Shown: positions 16,233 through 24,885 of the stretch, in pieces | How the letters are laid out: every line of letters begins with the position of its first letter | How positions within the stretch are numbered: position 1 is the first letter of the stretch | Assembly: GCF_900169075.1 (NCBI RefSeq) | Contig: NZ_LT827015.1 | Span: 744,001-808,000, forward strand | Source of the DNA: Chryseobacterium phocaeense | GTDB lineage: Bacteria > Bacteroidota > Bacteroidia > Flavobacteriales > Weeksellaceae | Reading direction: 5' to 3' | DNA length: 64,000 nt | Made by a program: the position numbers and the translations under genes | Notes under the pieces: model-generated | Told to the model about the DNA's origin: nothing | What the model saw: the letters and a program-made list of their open reading frames with translations, nothing else | Database searches by the model: none

Positions 16233-16769
16233 TTAGTTTCCTGTTACTACTTTTGCAAAACGGATCACTTTATCACTCAAAGTATACCCGGTTTCTATAA
16301 CATCTACGATTTTGCCTTTCAGCTCTTCTGACGGTGCAGGAATTTGGGTAATAGCCTCGTGGAAATCTACATTGAATGTGTCACCTGCGTTTACTTCAAT
16401 AGGTTTTAAGCCTTTTTCGGTAAGTCTGTTTTTAAATTTCTGATAGATCAGTTCTACACCCTGAAGGTCAGAAGCATTTCCGTTTTTGGCAATTTCTTTT
16501 AAAGCTCTTTCGAAATCATCCAAAACACCCAGCATAGAGATCATCATATCCTGGTTGGCATACTGGAAGAATTCCATCTTCTCTTTTGCCGTTCTTTTTT
16601 TATAATTTTCGAATTCAGCGTATAATCTGATGTAACGGTCTTTTTCTTCTGCCAAAAGTTCCTCTGCAGAAGGTTTTGCTGTCACATTTTCTTCAGATGC
16701 TGCTTCGTTCTGAATGTTGTTTTCTTCCTGATTATTGATGCTTTCTTCGTTAATATCCTGATGGTCCAT
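16233..16769 (-). CDS. grpE: Nucleotide exchange factor GrpE
   Basis: A 178-residue cofactor that releases ADP from DnaK. The N-terminal 35 residues are acidic and disordered. A long coiled coil follows (about 38-90) with LLAEEKDRYIRLYAEFENYKKR. The C-terminal beta domain contains the GrpE signature around NVDFHEAITQIPAP and GYTLSDKVIRFAKVVTGN. It is the first gene of the grpE-dnaJ operon. No CIRCE element is visible upstream, so heat control would have to be of another kind. Confidence 0.95.
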   Translation of the reverse strand: MDHQDINEESINNQEENNIQNEAASEENVTAKPSAEELLAEEKDRYIRLYAEFENYKKRTAKEKMEFFQYANQDMMISMLGVLDDFERALKEIAKNGNASDLQGVELIYQKFKNRLTEKGLKPIEVNAGDTFNVDFHEAITQIPAPSEELKGKIVDVIETGYTLSDKVIRFAKVVTGN

Positions 16770-16811
16770 AATTCAATATTTATTTAAAGAGTTGTTTGAC
16801 AAAGAACCTGC

Positions 16812-16819
16812 CAAATCTA
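16812..16819 (-). promoter_or_regulatory. -7 promoter element TAGATTTG of grpE
   Basis: CAAATCTA on the plus strand reads TAGATTTG on the minus strand, a perfect consensus, 42 nt upstream of the grpE ATG. Confidence 0.5.
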
Positions 16820-16861
16820 AAATATGGACATTAAGGCAGAAAAAGAAGATTTTGAAAAGTT

Positions 16862-17429
16862 GTGAATGGTCAATTTTGCTTCGCAAGTGAATAAGTGAAT
16901 AATTCGTGTGGGGAAAATTCACCGTTGACGATTAGCAATTCACAGCAGTTCATTGTTGTGAAAGGTCAATTTTGCTTCGCAAGTGAATAAGTGAATAATT
17001 TGTGTGGAAAAAATTCATAATTGACGATTAGCAATTCACAGCAGTTCATTGTTGTGAAAGGTCAATTTTGCTTCGTAAGTGAATAAGTGAATAATTCGTG
17101 TGGAAAAAATTCATAATTGACGATTAGCAATTCACAGCAGTTCATTGTTGTGAAAGGTCAATTTTGCTTCGCAAGTGAACAAGTGAATAATCTCATCTGG
17201 GAAAAATTCACCATTGACGATTAACAATTCACAGCAGTTCATTGTTGTGAAAGGTCAATTTTGCTTCTCAAGTGAGCAAGTGAATAATCCGTGTGGAAAA
17301 AATTCATAATTGACGATTAGCAATTCACAGCAGTTCATTGTTGTGAAAGGTCAATTTTGCTTCGCAAGTGAGCAAGTGAATAATCCCATCTGGGAAAAAT
17401 TCACCATTGACGATTGACCATTCACTTTT
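16862..17429. repeat. 96-bp tandem repeat array, about six units
   Basis: Units start at 16862, 16958, 17054, 17150, 17247 and 17343, a 96-97 bp period; the last is partial and abuts the mntH stop. Conserved blocks are GTCAATTTTGCTTCGCAAG, AAGTGAATAAT and CAGCAGTTCATTGTTGTGAA. One block varies between two forms (CGTGTGGAAAAAATTCAT and CATCTGGGAAAAATTCAC). Each unit holds complementary pairs (GTCAAT/ATTGAC, GTGAAT/ATTCAC, TTCACA/TGTGAA), so transcripts could form serial hairpins. No reading frame spans it. It fills most of the 661-bp gap between grpE and mntH. Confidence 0.9.
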
Positions 17430-17430
17430 C

Positions 17431-18762
17431 TTATCCGGTAAAAGTCTGGTACAGCAGATACAGATTCAAAACAATGATCACAATAGAAATAATCCAGACA
17501 ATCACTTTTAAAAACGGCTTATTGGCGAATTCTCCCATTTTGGCTTTGTCATTCGTAAACATTACCAAAGGAACTACCGCAAAGCTAAGCTGCATGGACA
17601 GGATGACCTGGCTTAATACCAACAGATCTGTTGTTCCTTCTTCACCGTAAAGAATGGTAACAATTAAAGCCGGAATTACAGCAATCAGTCTTGTGATCAG
17701 TCTTCTCAGCCATGGTTTTAAACGGATATTTAAAAAACCTTCCATGACGATCTGTCCGGCGAGTGTTCCTGTTAGTGTGGAATTCTGTCCGGATGCCAGT
17801 AAAGCAATGGCAAAGGCAATACTTGCCATAGAAGCCCCCAGAATTGGAGTCAGCATTTTGTAGGCATCATGAATATCTGCCACATGTTTGTTTCCGGTCG
17901 TGTGGAAAGTAGCGGCAGCCAGAATAAGTATCGCTGCATTAATGAAAAATGCAAGCATCAGGGAAACCGTACTGTCCAGTGTTGCAAATTTGATGGCTTC
18001 TTTTTTCCCTTCACGGTCCCGTGCATAGTCTCTGGTCTGCACAATACTGCTGTGTAGGTATAAATTGTGAGGCATTACGGTAGCCCCCAGGATTCCTATG
18101 GCAATATAAAGCATGGCTGGATTCTGAATGATTTCCTTTTGAGGAACAAGTCCGCCTAGGATTTCATTAAAAGCCGGCTGAGAAATGACAATTTCATAGA
18201 TGAAACAGGCCAGGATAATAAAAATCAGTCCACCAACAATACTTTCGATCCAACGGAAACCTTTGGCCTGCAGCAAAAGAATAATCAGAACATCTACCGT
18301 GGTAATCACAATTCCCCAGGTCAGAGGAATATGAAAGAGCAGATTGAGGGCAATAGCTGAACCAATTACCTCCGCGAGATCGCAGGCGGCGATGGCTATT
18401 TCACAGAATATCCAGAGGATAAAATTAGTAGTTGGGTTGAAATGGTCACGGCAGGCCTGGGCCAGATCCCTCTCTGCAACCACGCCCAGCTTTACGGAAA
18501 GATGCTGCAAAACCATGGCAAAAATATTTGAAATAAGAATCACTGAAAGGAGGGTATACCCAAACTGAGCTCCTCCGGCAATATCTGTTGCCCAGTTTCC
18601 AGGGTCCATATATCCTACCGCAATCATCAGTCCGGGACCGGCGAAGGCTAAATATTTTCTCCAGAAATTGGCTTTGCGTGGTACTTTTATCGAAGAATAA
18701 ACCTCTGATAAAGAGTGGGAAGTTTTATCTTTACGCCAGGCGTTGTTTATATTAAAATTCAT
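17431..18762 (-). CDS. mntH: Nramp family divalent metal transporter MntH
   Basis: Proton-coupled Mn(II)/Fe(II) importer of 443 residues with about eleven transmembrane helices. The metal-binding motifs are intact: DPGN at 53-56 in helix 1 (GYMDPGNWATD) and MPH at 230-232 in helix 6 (ATVMPHNLYLHS). It is monocistronic. The minus-strand promoter at 18782-18811 and a palindrome GTTAG-N6-CTAAC over the likely transcription start suggest repression by a metal sensor such as an MntR/DtxR-type protein. A 96-bp repeat array begins immediately beyond its stop codon. Confidence 0.96.
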   Translation of the reverse strand: MNFNINNAWRKDKTSHSLSEVYSSIKVPRKANFWRKYLAFAGPGLMIAVGYMDPGNWATDIAGGAQFGYTLLSVILISNIFAMVLQHLSVKLGVVAERDLAQACRDHFNPTTNFILWIFCEIAIAACDLAEVIGSAIALNLLFHIPLTWGIVITTVDVLIILLLQAKGFRWIESIVGGLIFIILACFIYEIVISQPAFNEILGGLVPQKEIIQNPAMLYIAIGILGATVMPHNLYLHSSIVQTRDYARDREGKKEAIKFATLDSTVSLMLAFFINAAILILAAATFHTTGNKHVADIHDAYKMLTPILGASMASIAFAIALLASGQNSTLTGTLAGQIVMEGFLNIRLKPWLRRLITRLIAVIPALIVTILYGEEGTTDLLVLSQVILSMQLSFAVVPLVMFTNDKAKMGEFANKPFLKVIVWIISIVIIVLNLYLLYQTFTG

Positions 18763-18766
18763 AAAT

Positions 18767-18782
18767 GTTAGAAATGACTAAC
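18767..18782. promoter_or_regulatory. Operator-like palindrome at the mntH transcription start
   Basis: GTTAG (18767-18771) and CTAAC (18778-18782) with a 6-nt spacer, between the -7 element and the ATG. A repressor bound here would block initiation. Confidence 0.5.
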
Positions 18783-18811
18783 AAATTTAATTAAATAAAT
18801 ATAAATACAAA
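18782..18811 (-). promoter_or_regulatory. mntH promoter (TTTG-N18-TAAATTTG)
   Basis: On the minus strand TTTG (18811-18808) and TAAATTTG (18789-18782) are 18 nt apart and both match consensus; the ATG lies 19 nt after the -7 box. Confidence 0.65.
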
Positions 18812-18821
18812 AATAAGGACC

Positions 18822-18855
18822 TAAAAAAATCCCGGAAATGAATTCCCGGGATTCT
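18822..18855 (-). terminator. Terminator after the DUF937-OmpA gene
   Basis: ATCCCGG (18829-18835) pairs with CCGGGAT (18846-18852); on the minus strand it is followed by TTTTTTTAG. Confidence 0.85.
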
Positions 18856-18876
18856 ATTTTTAAAGATTCTAAAGAT

Positions 18877-20187
18877 CTATTTTGCAAATCTTACTGCCAT
18901 TTTTCTGTCTGCAGCTCTTTCCGCATCAGAAGCTGTAGCATCTACTTTAGCAAATTTGCTTCCGTAACCTTCTGCTTCCAGAACCTGAGCTCCAACTCCG
19001 GCTTTTACCAATGCTGCTTTAATGAACTCAGCTCTCGCTTTGGATAGTTTTACGTTGGCTGCCTCATTTCCTGTTTTATCAGTATATCCTCCGATTTTGA
19101 TTTTAGCATCCGGGAAAGCTTTTAAGATGGCTACCAGGTTATCAAGCTGTCCCTGAGAACCTGCTTCCAGCTCAGTAGAACTTCCCATTTTAAAGTTTAC
19201 ATGGTCAAAATCGTACCACTTATCTTTCAATGCTGCATCATCAGCTGCATTTTTGTAGTTTCCGGATTTCAGGAACGTGATCATCTGATCTTCCATACCT
19301 CCTTTATATCCTTTCAGCATCACGCCGTTAAGATCGATATTTTCATCTGTTCTTGTAGCCGGTGCTGTTGTAGTTGAAGCGGAAGTGTCCGCAGGAGTTG
19401 TGGTAGCAGCTGTATCCATTGTTGATCCTGTGGAATCAGTAGTTGTAGTGGTAGTGGTGGTCTGCTTTTTATCGCATTGCTTCCAAAGGAAATACCCTGC
19501 AGCAATTAAAAGTAAAAGCGGAAGCAACCATTTCCAGATTGAACCTCCGCCGTCATTATTATTTCTGTCAGGATTGGTTCCTGCAGCTGTAGTACTTCTT
19601 GTTACTTCTATTTTTGGCTCCTCGCTGGCTGTTGTTCTGATGGCATCATTATCATTGTCAAACTTGTAACCTTTAGCCCAGTCACCAATATTCAGGGAGG
19701 CAAGGGAAAGCCCGGCAGGCAGAAGCGAAGAAACAATTCCTTTTTGCTCACTCAGCAGATTTGAAATACCTGATTTATCTAAATTATTATCAGCAGCATA
19801 TTTTCCGATAGAACCTACCGTAGCTCCTGTTACTAAATTCAGCAGTGAACTCGAAGAATTATTGCTGATTCCTGCATACGTAGCGATAGCATTTACTATT
19901 CCGCTGATTTTGTCTCCAAAAATAGAGGTCAGCAGATTTGAAATTACAGGGTTGCCAGATGCACCACCTAATAAATTTCCTAAAATTCCACTTGACTGGG
20001 CATTGGAAATGGCATCCAGAACACCCGGGTTATCGGAATTATTAGCTAATCCTCCTACAACAGCAGGAAGCATACCTCCAATTGCTTTTGAGATACCGGA
20101 TTCACTTTCTCCAAACTGGGAAGCTGCTTGTGAAACCAAAGCGGGACCTAACTGTCCTTTAATTAAATCAATGACATTTAAAGACAT
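18877..20187 (-). CDS. DUF937-OmpA fusion envelope protein
   Basis: A 436-residue protein with three parts. Residues 1-175 are a DUF937 domain (MSLNVIDLIKGQLG..., GISKAIGGMLPAVVGGL). Residues 218-235 are one transmembrane helix (WKWLLPLLLLIAAGYFLW). After a Thr/Ser-rich linker comes an OmpA-type peptidoglycan-binding domain (about 300-436), with FDHVNFKMGSSTEL, IKIGGYTDKTGNEAANVKLS and AERAADRKMAVRF. There is no signal peptide, so DUF937 is likely cytoplasmic and the OmpA part periplasmic, making an inner-membrane anchor to the cell wall. It is monocistronic. Confidence 0.9.
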   Translation of the reverse strand: MSLNVIDLIKGQLGPALVSQAASQFGESESGISKAIGGMLPAVVGGLANNSDNPGVLDAISNAQSSGILGNLLGGASGNPVISNLLTSIFGDKISGIVNAIATYAGISNNSSSSLLNLVTGATVGSIGKYAADNNLDKSGISNLLSEQKGIVSSLLPAGLSLASLNIGDWAKGYKFDNDNDAIRTTASEEPKIEVTRSTTAAGTNPDRNNNDGGGSIWKWLLPLLLLIAAGYFLWKQCDKKQTTTTTTTTDSTGSTMDTAATTTPADTSASTTTAPATRTDENIDLNGVMLKGYKGGMEDQMITFLKSGNYKNAADDAALKDKWYDFDHVNFKMGSSTELEAGSQGQLDNLVAILKAFPDAKIKIGGYTDKTGNEAANVKLSKARAEFIKAALVKAGVGAQVLEAEGYGSKFAKVDATASDAERAADRKMAVRFAK

Positions 20188-20306
20188 AATAAATTATTTT
20201 TTAGATTAATGTTGCATAAATTTAAACAAAAATCTGTCCAAATGTCACTTTTCTTGAATATTTATTTAATTTCCCGCAAAATTTTTTGAAAATCACAAAA
20301 AATTAT

Positions 20307-21782
20307 TTAGTATGCTTTTGCGAACAATACACGTCTTTTAGACGGTTTTCCACTGATTAGGGAAATACCTTCCTCAATGTCGTCATCCAAAGGAATACAT
20401 CTGATGGTAGCCTTTGTTTCATCCTTGATCTGCTCTTCCTCTTCAGCAGTTCCGTCCCAGTGTGCATAGATGAAACCTCCTTTTTCCTCAAGAACGTTCT
20501 TAAACTCTTCATAGGTATCTACTTTTGTGATGTGATCCTTTCTGAAGTTAAATGCCTTTTCGTAAATATCTTTCTGAATAGTTTTCAGTAATTCTTCGAT
20601 GTAAGAATCCAAACCTTCTATAGAGCGAACTTCTTTGGTTAAATTATCTCTTCTTGCGATTTCAACAGATTTGTTTTCAAGATCTCTTGGTCCCATGGCG
20701 ATTCTTACAGGAACACCTTTCAATTCGTATTCTGCAAATTTCCATCCCGGTTTGTTGTGCGTATCATCATCGAATTTCACAGAAATTCCTTTTGCTTTTA
20801 ATTTAGCCTGAATGTCAAGGGCCACTTCACTGATCTGTGCCAATTGCTCTTCTCCTTTAAAGATAGGAACAATCACTACCTGAATTGGGGCCAGCGTAGG
20901 AGGAAGAACCAATCCTAAATCATCAGAATGAGTCATAATCAGGGCACCCATTAAACGGGTAGAAGTTCCCCACGATGTTGCCCAGGCATGTTCAATCTTT
21001 CCTTCTTTATTGGTGAATTTTACGTCAAAAGCTTTCGCGAAATTCTGCCCGAGGAAGTGAGATGTTCCGGCCTGAAGTGCTTTTCCATCCTGCATCAATG
21101 CTTCAATACAATAAGTTTCATCAGCTCCTGCAAATCTTTCAGATGGTGTTTTTAATCCCTGGATTACAGGAATGGCCATGAATTTCTCAGCGAAATCTGC
21201 ATAAACATCATTCATTTTTTCAGCTTCCTCTATCGCCTCATCTTTGGTAGCATGGGCTGTATGCCCTTCCTGCCATAAGAATTCTGCGGTTCTCAGGAAA
21301 AGACGGGTTCTCATTTCCCAACGGACTACGTTAGCCCACTGGTTAATCAGTATCGGAAGATCTCTGTAAGACTGAATCCAGTTTTTGTATGTATTCCAGA
21401 TAATGGCTTCGGAAGTAGGACGTACAATAAGTTCTTCTTCCAGTTTAGCATCCGGGTCTACAATCAGTTTGTGCGGATTGTCCGGATCTGTCTTTAATCT
21501 ATAGTGGGTAACTACTGCACATTCTTTAGCAAAACCTTCTGCGTTTTTTTCTTCTGCCTCAAACAGGCTTTTGGGCACAAAAAGCGGGAAATAAGCGTTA
21601 ACGTGACCTGTTTCTTTGAACCTTTTGTCCATTTCATCACGCATTTTTTCCCAGATTGCATAGCCGTATGGTTTGATCACCATGCATCCTCGCACTCCAG
21701 AGTTTTCAGCTAAGTCAGCCTTTACTACCAACTCATTATACCATTTGCTGTAATCTTCGCTTCTTGAGGTTAATTTTGCCAT
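20307..21782 (-). CDS. proS: Prolyl-tRNA synthetase, archaeal/eukaryotic type
   Basis: Class II enzyme that charges tRNA-Pro; 491 residues. It lacks the editing insertion of the bacterial long form and has the short C-terminal extension of the archaeal/eukaryotic-type ProRS. Visible signatures are [33 protein letters not shown] (motif 2 approach), [27 protein letters not shown] and the anticodon-binding domain beginning [11 protein letters not shown]. The protein ends RRVLFAKAY. It is divergent from the lipoprotein-porin operon. Confidence 0.95.
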   Translation of the reverse strand: MAKLTSRSEDYSKWYNELVVKADLAENSGVRGCMVIKPYGYAIWEKMRDEMDKRFKETGHVNAYFPLFVPKSLFEAEEKNAEGFAKECAVVTHYRLKTDPDNPHKLIVDPDAKLEEELIVRPTSEAIIWNTYKNWIQSYRDLPILINQWANVVRWEMRTRLFLRTAEFLWQEGHTAHATKDEAIEEAEKMNDVYADFAEKFMAIPVIQGLKTPSERFAGADETYCIEALMQDGKALQAGTSHFLGQNFAKAFDVKFTNKEGKIEHAWATSWGTSTRLMGALIMTHSDDLGLVLPPTLAPIQVVIVPIFKGEEQLAQISEVALDIQAKLKAKGISVKFDDDTHNKPGWKFAEYELKGVPVRIAMGPRDLENKSVEIARRDNLTKEVRSIEGLDSYIEELLKTIQKDIYEKAFNFRKDHITKVDTYEEFKNVLEEKGGFIYAHWDGTAEEEEQIKDETKATIRCIPLDDDIEEGISLISGKPSKRRVLFAKAY

Positions 21783-21865
21783 TCTTTTTTAAAATTTTTT
21801 TAACTTTTCTACATTATTGTAATCTAAAAATAAAAATCTATTTTTGATAGATTTATTTACCGGTG

Positions 21866-21886
21866 TTTTGGTACATTTTTGGTACA
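21866..21886. promoter_or_regulatory. Direct repeat TTTTGGTACA, 11-bp spacing
   Basis: TTTTGGTACA occurs at 21866-21875 and 21877-21886, one helical turn apart, in the 144-bp region between the divergent proS and lipoprotein genes. It could be a regulator site or part of the proS promoter region; nothing else supports either. Confidence 0.3.
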
Positions 21887-21926
21887 GATTGCAAATATAA
21901 TTTAAATTAAAAATCTTTACGTTATC

Positions 21927-23066
21927 ATGAAAAGAAATATACATAAAAATTTGCTTGGTATGTTAAAATCCAAAGGGATTTTAGCCATATCGGGTGGATT
22001 ACTGCTTGTGTCCTGTGGTGCTCAGATGGGAGGGTACACGGAGACTGACGGGGTGTACTATGACCCCAATAAAGATACGCTGCCGGAAGGAGTAATCATC
22101 AATGATGGCGGAAACAGGGTTGGAGAAAATTACGACTACTATCAGGATTCCAACGTGATTCAGAATGCACAGACGAATTCAAGAGAGCAGGAAAACAGAT
22201 ATAATAACTGGAGCGACAATAACTGGAGTACAAATGCTACCGATTCAGACTGGGGTATGTATGCCGGAGCTGAGACTAACTATTACGACAATTCCTGGGG
22301 ATCTCCATGGGGATGGTATGGTGGTTATAGCCCGTACTGGGGTATGAACCGCGGCTGGGGCTGGGGTATGGGATTATCCTGGGGCTGGGGCGGATCTTTC
22401 GGTTGGGGTGGATCATTCGGCTGGGGCTGGGGAGGCTCTATGGGCTGGGGAAATCCTTACTGGGGATATGGCTATTCTCCTTATTGGGGAGGATATTATG
22501 ACCCATTCTGGGGCGGTGGTTACGGTTACCCATATTGGGGCTGGAACGGCGGTTACTGGGGTAATAGCTACAGAACAGTGTACAGAAGAAGCGGCGGCGG
22601 CGGATTCAGCAATCCTGGTTTAAGCAATGCAGTATACAGAACGAATACCTCCAGAAACAACGGTTTCAGAAACAGCGGAAACGGTTACCAGAATTCATCT
22701 AATGGCTTCAGAAGCGGAAGCAGCAATGGCGGTTTCAGGAACAGTACTACCAACGGTGGTTTCAGAAACGGATCTAACGGTGGATACAGAACCAATAATT
22801 CCAACGGAGGTTTCAGAAGTGGAAACGGAAATTACAGACCACAACAACAGTCGGGAGGATTCCGTAATTCAAATTCTCAGACAAGACCAAATTATAATTC
22901 TCAACCGAACTATAACAACAATAACAATGGTGGTTTCAGATCCAATGACAGCGGAGGATTCAGATCCAGCGGAAGCTCTTCAGGAGGCTTCAGAGGTGGT
23001 TCTTCCGGTGGCGGCGGCGGTATGAGATCTGGCGGCGGAGGCGGTGGCTTCAGAGGCGGCAGATAA
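21927..23066 (+). CDS. W/G/Y-rich lipoprotein with GGFR repeats
   Basis: A 379-residue lipoprotein; the signal ends LLLVSC with lipidated Cys30. Residues about 30-110 are acidic and polar (YYDPNKDTLPEGVIINDGG). Residues about 110-215 are very rich in Trp, Gly and Tyr (units such as GWGWGM, SPYWG, GYPYWGWN). The last 165 residues are Gly/Ser/Asn-rich with about a dozen GGFR or GFR units, ending GGGFRGGR. No catalytic motif is present and I recognise no named function. A FadL-type porin gene follows 30 bp downstream, so both probably act at the outer membrane. Internal DNA repeats follow the peptide repeats. Confidence 0.85.
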   Translation: MKRNIHKNLLGMLKSKGILAISGGLLLVSCGAQMGGYTETDGVYYDPNKDTLPEGVIINDGGNRVGENYDYYQDSNVIQNAQTNSREQENRYNNWSDNNWSTNATDSDWGMYAGAETNYYDNSWGSPWGWYGGYSPYWGMNRGWGWGMGLSWGWGGSFGWGGSFGWGWGGSMGWGNPYWGYGYSPYWGGYYDPFWGGGYGYPYWGWNGGYWGNSYRTVYRRSGGGGFSNPGLSNAVYRTNTSRNNGFRNSGNGYQNSSNGFRSGSSNGGFRNSTTNGGFRNGSNGGYRTNNSNGGFRSGNGNYRPQQQSGGFRNSNSQTRPNYNSQPNYNNNNNGGFRSNDSGGFRSSGSSSGGFRGGSSGGGGGMRSGGGGGGFRGGR

Positions 23067-23096
23067 TTTCAAACTTAATAACTATTCAAAAAAATA

Positions 23097-24500
23097 ATGT
23101 TAAAAAAATCTTTAGTATTAATGAGTATTTCTGCTGCATTTTTTGCGCAGGCTCAGGATGTTTCTATATTGAGAAATACTGCAGATGTTTATTCCAGTAC
23201 TCCAATGGTGGGTTCATCAAAATTTAATGCAATGGCCGGAGCTAACGGGGCATTAGGAGGTGATGCCAATTCCCTGCTTACCAACCCTGCAGGTCTGGGA
23301 GTGGCTATTTCGGGAGAAGTTTCCGGAACACTTTCTATTGCAGGAAATAAAAATAAAAGTACGTGGGCTGGTTCTACTATCGACTATAGTAAGACCAATA
23401 CAGACCTAGGAAACGTGGGAGGTGTTATCGCTTTTCCTCTGATGTCTGAATCTGGATGGAAGTTTATTAATATCGGGATCAATTTTTCCAACCAGTCGCT
23501 GGATAATTATATAGAGTCTCCGGGAAGCAGTGATGTGATCAAAGATTTTACTGATAAAAGTGCCTCATTCGCAGGGCATGCCTATAACAGATATGGAAAT
23601 CTGTCCAAGACAAGTTTTGGGGTAGGTGCGAACTATAACCACAGTTTATATCTTGGTGCCGGAATTAATTTTTTCAACGCCTCTATTGACCAGTATGATA
23701 CGGCAGCTTTCAAATCCTTATCAGATGGTTCTATAGAATATTTTGACAGACAAAATACTCCTATGTTTGAAAGATCTTCCGGTTTTTCAGCCACAGTAGG
23801 GGTAATCGGAAAGCTGAGCCCTAATTTCAGAATCGGTGGTGCTATTGAAACCCCTACATTCTGGCGCATAGACAGAGATTATAATTTCTATGAAGATCCT
23901 GATTACGGAGACGGAACAGGTACGGAATCCAGGGACCTTACTACGCCGCTTAAAGCGACAGTAAGTGCGGCCTTTGTAGCCAGCAAAAACTTCTCTTTAA
24001 ACGTAGATTATACATTAGGACTTACACGACCTAAATATAAAGTGATTACAGGTGCTGAAACCGAGCTGAACAATTTCTTTAAAGACAATTATAAAAATGT
24101 ATCGGAAGTAAGAATCGGGGCAGAGTACAGGGTAAAGCAGTTCAGATTGAGAGGAGGTTATTCTTATGTTTCCAATCCTTTCGATGCTTTGACGGTAAGC
24201 CAGGTAAATCCTGACGCTTCCACATCTGACAAGTCATATAACGACATGATGCTTAACAACAGAAATCTAGCCTCATTCGGTATAGGATATGATTTCAGAT
24301 CATTCTACATCGATGCATCTTACCAGTATGTAACATCTACCTACAGCAATCCGTTCCTTAGAGGAATCAATACCGGAGATCCTGCTACAGATACAGCTTA
24401 CTATTCTGCCAACAGAATTATGTCATCTGATTACTTTGCAGTATCAGAAGTAAAAAATAACAGAAATAACTTCTTTATCACATTAGGCTGGAAGTTCTAA
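23097..24500 (+). CDS. Outer membrane transport protein, OmpP1/FadL/TodX family
   Basis: A 467-residue beta-barrel with a signal peptide (about 1-19, cut after AQA). The mature N-terminus contains the FadL-type hallmark SSKFNAMAGANGALGGDANSLLTNPAGLG, the NPAG hatch signature. The chain ends in ITLGWKF; the terminal Phe is the usual outer-membrane assembly signal. FadL-family channels take up hydrophobic compounds such as fatty acids; Bacteroidetes members are often labelled hemin receptor without proof. It is co-transcribed with the W/G-rich lipoprotein and closed by a terminator. Confidence 0.9.
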   Translation: MLKKSLVLMSISAAFFAQAQDVSILRNTADVYSSTPMVGSSKFNAMAGANGALGGDANSLLTNPAGLGVAISGEVSGTLSIAGNKNKSTWAGSTIDYSKTNTDLGNVGGVIAFPLMSESGWKFINIGINFSNQSLDNYIESPGSSDVIKDFTDKSASFAGHAYNRYGNLSKTSFGVGANYNHSLYLGAGINFFNASIDQYDTAAFKSLSDGSIEYFDRQNTPMFERSSGFSATVGVIGKLSPNFRIGGAIETPTFWRIDRDYNFYEDPDYGDGTGTESRDLTTPLKATVSAAFVASKNFSLNVDYTLGLTRPKYKVITGAETELNNFFKDNYKNVSEVRIGAEYRVKQFRLRGGYSYVSNPFDALTVSQVNPDASTSDKSYNDMMLNNRNLASFGIGYDFRSFYIDASYQYVTSTYSNPFLRGINTGDPATDTAYYSANRIMSSDYFAVSEVKNNRNNFFITLGWKF

Positions 24501-24530
24501 TTCCAGATTGTGTAATGAGTGATTAAATTG

Positions 24531-24568
24531 AGGCTCCGGATCGAAGATCCGGAGCTTCTTGTTTTTTA
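24531..24568 (+). terminator. Terminator after the FadL-family gene
   Basis: GCTCCGGATC (24533-24542) and GATCCGGAGC (24546-24555) form a perfect 10-bp stem with a 3-nt loop, then TTCTTGTTTTTT. Confidence 0.93.
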
Positions 24569-24885
24569 TTTAAGATTTGAAATTGAATGTTTATAGGTTT
24601 TGTCGTTCTATCATGGCTTTTTGCTGAAATGCATTTTTCAGTCACAATTGAACCAAATATTTTCTGTAAAAACAAGAATAGTAACTGTATTTCGTTTCTG
24701 GCAATGGCAGCAGGACACAATTTTATCGGAGATAAAATCCTTGCGCCTAAAACAGCTTTTTATAAGACATTAGCGTCTTTGCGTATACAACAAGCTATTG
24801 TAAAATCTGCATCATCAGCTCAATCTGCGAGAATCCATGGAATCCGGGATCACAGGCTTAGGATATAGAATAGATTTATAATAAT
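24569..24885. repeat. Non-coding gap with decayed repeat words
   Basis: A 317-bp gap between converging genes. Words such as CCTTGCGCCT, AGCGTCTTTGCGT, CAACAAGCT and CAATCTGCGAGA resemble those at 3880-4075. A 93-codon frame (24587-24868) crosses it but looks composed of the repeat, with no family match, so I do not call it a gene. Confidence 0.45.

Noticed and set aside
16770..16861. CIRCE or other heat-shock operator before grpE
   Set aside because: No inverted repeat of the CIRCE type is present; only a standard -7 element is seen.
16862..17429. CRISPR-like array
   Set aside because: The 96-bp units are contiguous and repeat along their whole length; there are no unique spacers and no cas genes nearby.
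24587..24868. 93-codon plus-strand frame
   Set aside because: It runs through DNA that matches dispersed intergenic repeat words, has no family resemblance and lies after a strong terminator.
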